DNA of 64,000 bases. It comes from Sebastes aleutianus (Eukaryota; Chordata; Actinopteri; Perciformes; Sebastidae). The stretch's first letter is position 1, and the number at the start of each line of letters is the position of its first letter. Positions 14,400 through 26,300 of the stretch are shown here, piece by piece. A model generated the notes under the pieces. It saw nothing but the letters and a program-made list of their open reading frames with translations, ran no database searches and was not told the origin of the DNA. The DNA is taken from NCBI GenBank assembly GCA_916700875.1, contig CAKAKS010000032.1, forward strand, positions 16,359,629-16,423,628, given 5' to 3'. The translations under genes were made by a program, and so were the position numbers.

Positions 14400-15225
14400 C
14401 TCTAATTAATTAGTGTGCACTGACTCAGTCACTCTGAACATTGCTGTTAATGGCTGTTACGAAAAAGCTTCATTCCATTAACGTGGATGTTGATGTGTTT
14501 TTAACGCGCTCATGTAAACAGGGATTAGTCGTCCGTGGCGCCATCATCATACGGATTCAGGGGTCACGATGTTTGACACATCGCCTCCGTGCGACACAAA
14601 AGTGCAACCTTGTTAACATGATGGAAAAATGTCAAGTTTCGTTTCACATAAACACCTCAGAGGAAGAAGTTACAACAGCTGTATCAACTTATTGTCTGTG
14701 TTGAGTGATGGTATGATCACAATCGGTTTAAATTGTTGGATACACCTCATTTTACAGGTCCGCAAAGTAACCTTTACTGGCAAATTAACGCCAATGTTTC
14801 CAAGAGTAAGATGCATAAGGATACAGTAAAACATTTACAATATAAAAACATCAGTAAAGAATGACAGAATGTATTTCATGATAAAACAAAAAGCACTGAT
14901 GTACAACAGCTGTTGTGAAGTTGAATCATTGGGAGCATATGTGCACACTAAGATCATCCATGGGTGACAGTGTGAATTGAATCGCCCTGCAGTCTTCCAA
15001 GGCTTCAGAAGGAATCCACAATCCACCCTGTCCATCATGAAGTATCATCAAAGAGAAAAATAAAAGCATTCGGGGTGTTGGTTGAAGACTCAGTTGTGCT
15101 CGGTGTAACTTAGAGAGGTTATACGAGGACAAATTACCCGTTGTTTTAGGATGCGACTCGGTCCGCATGCGTATTGTTCCTTGTTCCCTTTAATTGCCGA
15201 GATCTGGGCATGTGACTAGTAAGAG
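14400..15225. other. Intergenic, nothing recognised
   Basis: No gene, clear repeat end or structured motif was found on either strand. Confidence 0.5.
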
Positions 15226-15315
15226 ATAATGTACAGCGAGCTGGTCATTGTTGTGAAATAAACCCCGACCTGAAGGGGTTTATTTCACAACAATGACCCG
15301 CTCGCTGTACATTAT
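15226..15315. mobile_element. Foldback (MITE-like) hairpin
   Basis: Two 41-bp arms (15226-15266 and 15275-15315) match with a single mismatch around an 8-base loop. The arm starts ATAATGTACAGCGAGC. The motif with CATTATCCTGCTTATTACA beside it is familiar from fish genomes. Confidence 0.85.
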
Positions 15316-17285
15316 CCTGCTTATTACACAGCTACTTACTTAAGAAATCAATAATTTGACACAAAAATGGTCCGCCAGAGTCCAACATCAGAACTGCGCC
15401 CATAGCAACGGTCTGTTACACATAGCAACGGTCTGCTATAAAGAAATAACAGACCGTAGAATGCCGTGATTGAGGCCGAGCGAGGGCTGGGAGGCAGATT
15501 TATCAAGCCGTGACGACGGACGTGACCGAGCAGACGCTACTGCGCCTGCTCTATGGGCCCAATGGACGCGGAGGATCGTCGGAAGATCCGGGTACTTTTC
15601 CAGACGGAAGTCAAGACATTTTGTCTTCATGTGACACTGAGCAACTATCATAGGAATGAACGGGGACCCGCCTCCAACGCTGTATCCAGTTCTCTTAATA
15701 CATCCATGCGTGTCACACCAGTAACATCGACCACCGCGGCAAGCCTTTCATATTGCGTATCCTGTCCTGGGTAGCCCAGATGTTGATATTTGACAGTTTT
15801 TTGGGATCTGAATCTCAAACTGAGCAACCTGAATCTTTTTTTTATTTATTTTTTTATTATTTGGAAATGAATTTGTGAACATTGGAAGAAATATATTCAA
15901 ATTCAGCTTTTGAAATTGCAAACCAATAAATTTCATATTTTGATTTCAAAGAGGTGAAATCAAGAATGACTAAATTCAGATACTTGCTTTTCAAAGTAAA
16001 ATACTTCAATGCGTTGAATTCTGAGGCGTTTAAATTTTCAATATTATGTATTCAGTGGCTGTTAAAATTCAAATACTTCAAGTCTTCCCCTTCAGCTTCA
16101 CACATCTCAGGCACGGCCCCTCGTTAGCTGGGCGTTAAATAATTAATATACTTCCCAAACTACAGAGAAAGATGAGAAAGTGGACAAGATGTGAGCAGCA
16201 AACCTGACACAAACACAGAGTGGCAGCGTGTCTGTGCTGTGCTTTGAACATGTACCCGGGAGTTTGTGGGCGTTAGCGCCCACCGAGTCAGCTTTATTGT
16301 TGTGAAAATAAAGCATTATATGTGTAAATGCAGACAATGATGGACATGTCCTCTTTCTGTCTGGTGTTGTTTTATACTCTTAAATGAAAGACCCTGGGAG
16401 AACATTGAAGTTTGTAACACACACACACACTGATGACGCAGCTCCTCAACATTAAGATTAATGTATTCAGTATGTTCTTTTTCTTTTTCAAGCACTGAAA
16501 CAAGTGAGGCCTGGTGGGAGGCATTAATCTATACTCATTAATAAATCTTTTGTGGGATGTATTTTAATAAACGCAGTTAATTTACATACTGCACATACAC
16601 ATAAACATGCATTAACACAGCCAAATGCACGCATGCTGAGCTTTTTATTGACACACACACACACACTCCTTTTAAAAAAAGTTTCACACTAGCTGCTTTG
16701 TAAAGTCACATTTGCATTTTTTGCTCTCTCTCTCTTCTTGTTTTTCAATCTGCCATCAGAGTGGCCGTGGCCTGAAGGCAGGCTTTGTTAGCGGGACATC
16801 GTGAGAGCACCATGTCCCCCCTCTAATATAATCAGTTTCAGTGAATTACGGCAGCGCCTAATGGCATTAGGACCCGGTGACACTCATTTAGTCCACTTAA
16901 GCCCCTGCATGTCTCCAACTTTGGAGAGTTGGCGCTGAGAGAGTGACAGCTGTCGAAACAGCATCTCTTCCTGGCGAGACAGGAGAATTACAACGAGGAC
17001 TTTTCTCCATGCTGAAGGACTTCTGAGCATAAAAATCTCACCCCAAAGCTGTCAGATTCTTCAAAGAGGATCTCTTATCTTGACTTGAGGCACCATCGGA
17101 ATCTTAAAATACGATAATCTGTCCGAAGGGATTTTTTAGGAAGTTTAAGTGAGTTGAGCTCAGTTTTGTCATATTAAAAAATTAACATATTTGTCCAAAA
17201 TGCAAATCACGAAACCTCGGAGAAAGAGGAATGAATGAACCAAAAAATAAAGGTAGCCAAAAAGAGACTGTTGCTTTGATCTAAC
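15316..17285. other. Intergenic, no gene recognised
   Basis: A tandem pair of CATAGCAACGGTCTG lies at 15,402-15,435, and short CA tracts near 16,420 and 16,655. No coding signal. Confidence 0.5.
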
Positions 17286-17379
17286 GTATGGTGCCTTCAA
17301 ATGAAACTCGTGAGCTCGTGTTTACAACATGGGAAGTCGTGTACACGATATGCTTGGCGTTCAAGTGGTCGTGAGAACA

Positions 17380-18016
17380 CAGCTAGCAAGTGGGTAACAT
17401 AATGCAAGGCATATGGAAAGGAGGCTGGGTCACGGGCGGACATGGGTCTTGGGGTATGGGGTATAACACATGCGCAGTGTGAAGCTGCGGTCGTGCGTTG
17501 CGATTGGCTCAATTTCGGCGAGCGCAGACCAGATTTTACTGCGCATGTGTTATACCCCCAAAGATATGACGCGTGACCCAGCCTCCTTTCTATAGGCCTT
17601 GACATAATGCAGGAAATGCAAAGACATAATGACAGAGGAAAAAGATGAGGCCGTTGGGAATATCAACATTTTCCTCAGACATATTATAGAATTACGAAGA
17701 AAAACAATATACGACTAAAATTACAATATATTATGAGGTCGTGAATAAAGTTACCTCGTAAGTGGAAAGTTTCTAAAAGCTCCGAGTTCACGATTTGTGA
17801 CATGTTTGTTGACGTTGTCAGAAATGGCGGAGGCCTTGGAAGTACATTTTTTTCGGTACATAATAAGTTGATATATTGTAATTTTAGTCGTATGTTGTTT
17901 TTCTTCGTAATTCTATAATATGTCTGAGGAAAATGTTGATATTCCCAACGGCCTCATCTCTTTCCTCTGTCATTATGTCTTTACATTTACTGCCTTATGT
18001 TACCGATATGCTAGCT
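17380..18016. mobile_element. Foldback element interrupted by a second element
   Basis: Segment 17612-17740 is the inverted counterpart of about 17865-17985 (ATGAGGCCGTTGGGAATATC against GATATTCCCAACGGCCTCAT). The outer arm continues on both sides as GCTAGCAAGTGGGTAACATA and TATGTTACCGATATGCTAGC. The left arm is split by the 195-bp insert at 17407-17601. The central part is shared with 38,750-39,065. Confidence 0.75.
17407..17601. mobile_element. 195-bp MITE nested in a foldback element
   Basis: The ends are inverted: GGAAAGGAGGCTGGGTCACG on the left and CGTGACCCAGCCTCCTTTC on the right, then a second matched pair around ATAACACATGCGCAGT. Direct repeats ACATAATGCA flank it (17397-17406 and 17602-17611), consistent with a target-site duplication of 8-10 bp. 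Confidence 0.75.
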
Positions 18017-19560
18017 TGCTAAATCGTTACCCTCTGTGGCTTCTAGACGCCGACAGTAACGTTAATATTGTCGTTGCTTAGCAGCGATGTTCATTCCACT
18101 AATCCCCACTTTCAGAAGCCAAATCAATTCCTGTCATTTATTCATACCTGCGTTGCGCCGTCTCTGACAACTGCTCTTAGCATGTTAAACACAGCGTTCA
18201 TGGCCCTCATACCTCTGAAGATGCTCTGCATGTGATTCTGTAGCTAATGAGATTGAGCTACACACAACATCAGCAACAGTTATTAATCATCTTCAAAGCT
18301 CACTTCTTTTGAAGTTAAAAGCGGAAAAGAATACAGTTATGGGGGTTATAATTTACACATGTACACACACAGACGTATTATTATTCTCCTTGTGCAGCTG
18401 AGTCATTTAATCATAAATAATATGCACACTGTCTCAACCTCTTATGTCAGAAATATTTGTCGTTAATAACCCCAAATGCATGTTTTCTATTATCACAGAG
18501 GCCTCGTTAGTCACTCTCTTGCAGGACGTGGTCCCTCGTTTTTCCTGCAGGAATGAACATCTGACGGTCTTTGCACTGCAGTCACTTCAAACTACATCTA
18601 ATCCCACTTTTAGATGTGAGTGGAATATTTGATGATGCCTTTAATATGTAAAAAGTGGGCAGTTTTTCTTTGACTCAGCATGTTCATGGTCAAAGTCCTC
18701 TGGGAGCAGCCCTGCGTATTTATTTTTTATGATTTGGCTTCTCTCATACTTTCCAACTCAAATTAAAGGATTTGATGAAAGGACAGCAGCATACTGAAGA
18801 AATAAATGACAATTAATGAACAGTTTTTTCTATTCTTTTATTTTGTACATGTTGTTTTGAAAATATGATTGTTTCATCTCATATTTATACTTAAGTGACG
18901 ATGCAAATTACAGCTCAGTGCGTCCGAAAAGATGCATATTTCACACAAAAAACATATTGAACGATAGTACACTTATTGAGTATGTAATGTGATTTTGGAC
19001 GAAGCCACAAAGTACCAGACAGAAATGGAAATACTCAAGTGAAGTACAACTAAAACGAGCGGTTGTAAAAAGGACTCTTTAAATGGTTTTAAATGGCTCG
19101 GATTTTTACGCCTGAGAAGAATCTTAAAGCACAAGACCTTTATTATAGGAATAATTACGCAGGGTGTTTAAACCTTCCCGCTATGAGCAGGAATAAAAAC
19201 TAAGCACCCACTTATTAGCCAATTATTCAACATCTTTATTTAAAGGTTTAATCTCAGAGGCATTCATTTAATTGCCTCCAGATTCTCGCTGCTGAATAAA
19301 ACAGAGGGAATAAGTGTATCTCACTAACTGACGGCAACATGTGCACAATTTGCCACATTATGTTCCACATGTAAGGAAAAGAAAAAGAAAAAGAAAAAGA
19401 AAAACAGAAAGAAGCTACACACCACAACACATAATTAAGTCCCTTTACAAGAATATTCAGAGAAATTGCGCATGTGATTAATTAAAACATCGGCCTTGCA
19501 GGTTTCATAAGTCATTCAAAGTTGTGTAATCATGTGCACTTCAGTACTTCCATCCTTTGG
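18017..19560. other. Intergenic, nothing recognised
   Basis: No coding signal. It contains an AAGAAA-rich simple repeat at about 19,376-19,405. Confidence 0.5.
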
Positions 19561-19574
19561 GGATTTTTTATGTT

Positions 19575-19665
19575 TTTCAACTTACTATACTATGACTTTT
19601 TTATGACTTTTTTCAACATACTATACTATGACTTTTTATGGCGTAATATACTATGACTTTGAGTT
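19575..19665. repeat. Short tandem repeat of ACTATACTATGACTTTTT units
   Basis: Three imperfect copies of an ACTATGACTTTT-based unit, a pattern often seen as a minisatellite in fish. Confidence 0.6.
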
Positions 19666-19904
19666 TGAAAATGTAATATTGTCGCCTGTCTTTTACAGAT
19701 TTTACAATTTATATGATTGAATGCTGCTTGTTCCTGTTTTGTTTTTTTTCTTTTTCTTTTCTTATATGTGGAACATAAAGTGGCAGATTGTTCACATGTT
19801 GCTGTCAATTATTGAGAGACACTCCCACAGGAGAATAATTGTCCCACACCAGTGCACACAGAGTGGGCAGAGCATTATCTATAATATCAATGTTTTATAA
19901 ATTG

Positions 19905-20010
19905 TGTAAAATACTCTTGACGAAGGTCCAGAGGGACCGAAACGTTAGTATGATCAATAAATTGTGGTGCTAAGCAAGAGATCTTCTTTTCTCAAGACTT
20001 ATTTGATACT
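19905..20010 (+). mobile_element. Retroelement tail fragment with hammerhead-like motif
   Basis: It contains TTGACGAAGGTCCAGAGGGA followed by CCGAAACGTTAG and then an AATAAA. A GGTCC/GGACC stem (19925-19929, 19934-19938) sits between GACGAA and GAAAC. Similar tails occur in fish retroelements, including Penelope-like ones. The class is tentative. Confidence 0.4.
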
Positions 20011-21740
20011 TTCCAACGCACCTGCATCTGAGATTGTTTGATATGTGATGTGTGACTCTCTCCTTTAAAAAAACAGTTAATAAGGACTAACTTTTGCAAC
20101 ACACCAATCAACTAATTTCTGCAATTTTAATGTGCACCATGGCTTGTTATGTTTCAACAATAACCCATGTTAAAGATTTATGATCATAAATCATCCAATG
20201 CAATCAAAACAGAAGGGATATAAGCTGCACATAAGGGCTGTTATGGTAGCAGCTGTAATATAAAAGTCATGTTATAGTTGACTGTTTTTCTTCTACAGAA
20301 GAAAAGCTCAGAAGAGGCTTGAAAAACACTCAAAAAATGTCTCTTCCTTTTTTCTTTTTCTTTAAATCAGACCCTTTTACTATTGGTATCCAAATAAAGA
20401 AGCTCATTGAGATATGTTATGTAATCATCTTAGAAAAATGTATGAATATTTATCATATAAAATACATTTCTTGTCTCTACAGTAAAAAGAGAAATAGTAG
20501 CTGTAGTAGTGTCAAGAAGTAGATTAGACATTTTATGATCAAGTCCAAGTGTAGTTTCACTTGTAGATAATTTACTTTAGAATCACATTGGGCAATTTTA
20601 CGATTAAGCTAAGTGGAGCTGTTTGCGGTTGCCTTTTTTTGAAACGGAACAATAGCACATTTCCCCATGAATGAGACCAAATGTGGAGAAAAACCGTGAG
20701 ACCAGTAGTACCCACAAAAGACACTATTGTCTTCACTGGCTAATTACATGCCGAGGAATTTCACTGGCAAACAAGAATCCAGCTGATAAATCAACAGATG
20801 CTTTGTCTTAAAAATAAGATGAAAATCAGGAGTGCGGTTTATCAGAGAGACAAACAAAGGAATAAATAAACAGCATGTCATCAAGCTGTCTGTCCATGCT
20901 CTGACAGGAAAATCTGGACAAACTGAAAAATGGGAACTATTTAATCAGAAGCAGAAATTCACCTCAACAACTACAGTATATTACTGCAAAATAAAGGCAA
21001 GTAAAAATGGATTAGAGACTACAACCTAAGTGTTTCTTGCCCGTACAATGCGTCTATTGAATGCATAGTGCAAAAAGGAACTCCCCGGAGCGTGAAGGAG
21101 ATTGGTGTTTAACTAAAAACACATGCAGCTCTTTTTCAGCATGAACTTCACAGGACATCAAAACCAGGTAAATTACTGTGCGCTTACAATCTGTTGTGAA
21201 ATGTCTGAGAGCGGTTTATTCCTGGAAAAGACTGATCTCACTCAAAAAACATTTCTCAATTTGAAACAGGGAAGGTGGAGAGAGATGGAGATGGAGATTT
21301 TACAGCTGCAGTAAAATCATAATGAGATGTGTTGTCACCAAAGATCTACATTTGAACAGGTGAAGGTTATGGCCCAGAAAGTATTTCTTCTTATTGTTAT
21401 CATCATCATCTTAGAAGCAAGGACATGACTTTTAATGGGTGAAAACACTCCAGAAAAATGCAGACCTCCTGCCCAGCAGCAACCCGCTTTGGTTCTTCAA
21501 TTTGTTCAAACCCTTGAGGTTTTTTACTTCTCAATCAGTCCCTGATGTTATTACTGTAGTTGATGTTGTGTATTTCAAGCTGCACTGTTGCAAAAAGGGT
21601 TATTATCAAAGGAAGAACCATGCCACCATTTAAAAAATTGTTATACACTAAAATGTGTATACAACAAGACAAAACAAGTGCATCTGGTCCCTCTGAGGCT
21701 TCGTACCGCGAGCCATCATGAGCATGAAAAGGACAGGAGG
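20011..21740. other. Intergenic, nothing recognised
   Basis: Only short ORFs without similarity. Confidence 0.5.
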
Positions 21741-22077
21741 TTAAAGGACCAGTGTGTAACATTTAGGGGGATCTATTGGCAGAAATGGAATATAAAATAA
21801 TAAGTACGCTTTCATTAGTGTATAATCACCTGAAAATAAGAATCATTGTGTTTTCGTTAGCTTAGAATGAGCCGTTTATATCTACATAGGGAGCAGGTCC
21901 TCTTCACGGAGTCCGCCATGTTGCACAGTCATGTTTCTACAGCAGCTCAGAACGGACAAACCTTTTCCTTTTTTTTTCAGAGCATTTGATTTATTGATTA
22001 CTGTTGGGATGTAATGAGAATTTAAGCGAATATAGCAAAAGATGTTTCTAAAATCTTTACCAACCCAACCTTTAAAC
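21741..22077. mobile_element. Common percomorph MITE (GGACCAGTGTGTAACATTTAG type)
   Basis: It opens TTAAAGGACCAGTGTGTAAC and includes AGCTTAGAATGAGCCGTTTA, CTACATAGGGAGCAGGTCCT, and GCCATGTTGCAC. It ends near CAACCTTTAAAC. I recognise this dispersed element from many perciform genomes. Confidence 0.7.
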
Positions 22078-23391
22078 TGAATATCTATGCTTATAAATTA
22101 TTAAAAATCACCAAAACCTGATTTACAAGGTTTTCTGGTAAACTTATGTAATTTATTAAATTAGAATATTTATAATGTGAAAAAGTAATACAAAAACAAC
22201 ATTCTTCTCCCCAAGTTATATCTAAAAATATCAAAATAATAATAATATTATATAAATATTGGTTACATAAGAAGTTTAACTTCATCAGTATGTGAAGTTG
22301 TTAATGTTACATGGTGGAATTTGTTATCTAACTGAGCACAAAAACACACCGGTCCCCTTCAGGCATTTTCCAAATCTGATTTAAACACTGGCAACAGTTA
22401 GAGAAGCCTCAATGGAAATCAAACAGGGTCTTTGTGTGAAGTACTTCAGTGTGAGTGTGATTGATCAGTGACAGTGAGAGGGAACAATGCTCATCTCGAT
22501 GGTCCCAAGAGACACAGTCTCGGTGTGGGACTTGATGTGTTTAACCCCATTTTAATTTGTTTAAACCCACTGAAGATGTTATGTTTGTGGCGCTATTTTC
22601 GTCAAACCGTGCGGGTTTAAATCTGTAGTGAGGTCGTCAATAAAAAAACAGGCCCTAAAAACTGCAGCTATATTTGATGGGCTATAATTGCCCTTCAGCT
22701 TCATTGTGATTAAAGAATAGAAACATTAAGTTACACAAACTTGAAATCGTGTTTTATTCACAAAAAAAGACAATTACAGGCACTTGTAAAGAAGTCTTTA
22801 CTCTGAGATACCAAAAAAGTCGTCCTGGTCTGTTTTTTCAAGCTCATCAGACGCGCACCAACTCTGGCAAAGTGCTGGTGTCAGTTAAGGATAAACAGTC
22901 AATCTCTCCCGTATGCTTCAAGGAAAGGTTTGTGGGGCCTGCACCCGGCTGCATCTGTACTTCATTTTGAGTACTTGTGTTTCTTGACTGGTTGTGTTTC
23001 ATTTCAGACAGGTTCAAGTAACCTTAGAATATCAAACCGTCACAATCATTTCCACTGACAGTCAGTAAAATATTGTCTTAGATTGAAAACTTTACCTTCA
23101 CTATGCTCGAAGCAGAATCAAATAAGTGCTAATAATTATTTGTATTGAAGGCTGGCCAAATCTACCTCAGGTTGGGTTTCCTTTAAGAAAAGGAGCCACA
23201 TGTTGGCCGATCTTGATGAGAAACTTTCAGTAATTGAAATGAACGTCTCACTTTGTGTCCTACCTTCCTCAGCATCTTCTTCTTGTGTTTAAGTCTCTCC
23301 TTCGATTTGCTCTCTGTCCCATACTGTCCCTCCTCTGGATCTTCCGTTTTTGGCTCACTACTTTTTTTTATTTTTCCTCTCCCTGCTGCCT
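22078..23391. other. Intergenic, including probable rpap1 3' UTR
   Basis: The part above about 22,735 may be the rpap1 3' UTR. Below that nothing is recognised. Confidence 0.4.
22753..22758 (-). terminator. rpap1 candidate poly(A) signal
   Basis: AATAAA on the minus strand, about 635 bp after the rpap1 stop. A closer AATAAA at 23367-23372 would leave an unusually short 3' UTR, so which one is used is open. Confidence 0.3.
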
Positions 23392-26300
23392 TCAGTCTCC
23401 TTTGTCATCGCTGCTATCCTGCAGTCTCAGGATGCTCTCCAAACGTTTCGCCCTAATGGGAGGCAACTGCTCGTACATGTCGAAGCCAAACTCTGAGTGC
23501 TGTTGTGGCAGACGGAAGAGCAGCAAGTGGTTCCTCAACACCTGGAAATGAGACAAAGAGAGAGAGAGAAGGAGGTGAGAAGGGCAGCAGAGGTGGTGGT
23601 TGTCAGGATGTATGTGGAAAGATTGAGGAATAGCTCAACTCACAACTCAACATCATGTTATCCTATTAAACATTTGTGTGAAATTGTCAAAATTAGCATA
23701 CGAATTCTTGAGTTGTGGCCAAAAAACCTGTTTTGTGAGGTCACGGTGACGTTTGTCCACCAAAATGAAATCATCCTTGAGTCCAAGTGGATATCCCGCT
23801 GGGCCTAAGTTGACTCCCCGCTGGTAATTATGTATTTGTAATATGTTTTTTTTTTAACTAAAATGTGTTATACAAGTAGCAAACTCCTTTAAGGAATAAC
23901 TCCCGTAGGTTGTGTGCTTAACATTTGTGAGTGTGCAGTAGAAATAGAGAGCAAGTTAGTGTCTTGCTTGCCACCTGCTGATTAAAGTGAAGGAGGTTAA
24001 GCCCCAAAGTTAGTGAAAAGGCTCACGCTGCCTTTTTAAGGGGAAGTAGCTATTCTCATTTCAGTGATAAGCCGCTCCTCCGAGCTCACTTGGCTGCCAA
24101 GTCCAACAGCTTTTCTGGCGGAAAACCCTGTGTGAGCTCACAGCGACCTTCATCTTTGGCCACCAAATTCATCCTAGAGTCCAAGTGGAAGTTTGTGCCA
24201 AATTTGAAGACAATTCCTTCAAGGCGTTCCCTGAGATATCGCATTCACGAGAATAGGACAAACAGACGTACGACGTATGGACAAACAACCCGAAAACACT
24301 GTTGTAAACAAAGCTTACAGGTAAAGAACCACACATGGTATCACTGCAGGACTTTAAGTTGCAACATACACTCGGACCAGCTGATGGTCTGCATCGTAAA
24401 AATACGATGCAGACCATCAGCTGGTCCGAGTGTATGTTGCAAATGAAATGACAGAAAAGCGTGAACTAAGACAACAACTAGGAGAAACTGAAATACCAAA
24501 AGAAGACAGACTCTTGGATGTAAAGATGAGAGGATCACCACATACATAATTAACCAACCTGATAGAAAAATAGAAAAATGTGGAAGATTTAAAAAAAAAA
24601 AAATGAAAAAAACATAAGATGGAAAGAAAACTCATCCAGCAGCAGAACCGTGACTTGGATGGTGGTGATCAAGATAAGAAACAGACTGGTTTGCCAGAGG
24701 AATGTGGAGAGATTGTGGAAAAACACCATCAGAAAGTTACGTGAGAGGCAAGGGGAAGAGAGGGTACAATCAATAAACACCTCACAGCGTATAAAGATCA
24801 GAGAGAGAACAAAGAAGAAAAAGTAGTTAATTGCAAAAAGTAGAGAATTACCTTTTCAGTCAGGTAGTATATTTTCCTCAGCATGCTGTGTCGAGCTGCC
24901 TCGACCTCCTGGAGAAAGGACAAAGGATTTAAAGATCAAAAAGCCTCATTGATGTACTGCACTGACGCACTTTACGTCTCAGTGTTTACTTAATAAACTC
25001 TACACTTGCATGCATGAGAGGTTTCAGGTGCACTGCTGTAAAATAACGGAGTAAATAAGTCGCTGAATGTGTTTCTTATTTTAGGGCGTTTACCCCCCAA
25101 ACCTCACAGTTAAATAAAAGTTAAACAACATGAATTAAATCAATATTTTGGAACATGAAGGAGCCAATTTGTGAGACCAACTCAGAGGCTGCTCCTTTGA
25201 CTGTTAATCAATAACATATGAGTTTTGCAGATGTAGATTTTACGTCCAATGAGCTCATATTTGGTGCATAAAATCCCTTTAAAACCTCTTTTCACAAATC
25301 CAACCTTCAGTGCAGCAACTTCTGGATTAAATGACTACATATGTGGCAGTTTGCACTATTCACTGTGGCTGATATAAAAAAGGCACAATCTTAACATGAA
25401 CAGATAATCAGGAAGACTTCATCAAGAGTGGCTCGGATGCAATACAGTGCCGTACCTGTGCTGCAGCGTCTTGAGAGAAGATGAAGGAGTTGACGTGAGA
25501 CAAGGTAACCACATATAAGAGCGGACACCAGCGGGGCTTCAGGGTCCCCGTCACCAGAGAGCGGAAGTAGAGATGGAGGAGAGGGAGGGAGTCTTCAGGG
25601 GGGGAGGTGAACCGCTCGATAGGGATGGAGAGCTTCAAATGAAGAGACACAGAGATAATAAATTGATCCAACTCATGTGTGATTATGATCATAGAATATT
25701 TGGGTTATAAAAGAGTCAGACAACATTTGTAAAATTAAAAAAACGTAAAAATTGACCAGTGCATAAAAAACAGTTTTTGCCTGAACACATGAAAAGGTAA
25801 CTAATGAGAACAAAAAGCAGTAACATCCTCATCATTACCTGTTCCAGCGTGACTCCCAGTGACCTCAGCATTCCCACATGTTCTCCAAACACAGCCAGCC
25901 TCATGGTGGTGCTGTACCTCCTCTGCAGGGGTAAGAGGACCCAGCAGCCAAACAGCCGGTCTCCAAAGGACACAGCTTCGTACTGGGACAAAAGAGCGGA
26001 GTACAAGTCCTGGAAGGAGGCTAGACCCGGAGGGGGGACGTTCAGGTCCAAAGAGTCCAGCCTGGATCGCCTGGAAATGGAAGAGATTCGGTTTAACTTG
26101 TGGTCTCTGGGCTCAATTGAGCTTTTGTAATGCACGAACAAGGATATCAAACATCATCAGACCTGGTCAGCAGTCTGAACAGACCCCAGGTCAGTTTCTG
26201 AACAGGTCTCTCCAGGAACAAGTCACTGGAACACAGGAACACGCAGGACAGGCGGGCGAGCTTGGCGACAGGAGGGATCACCTGCAACATGACAAAATAG

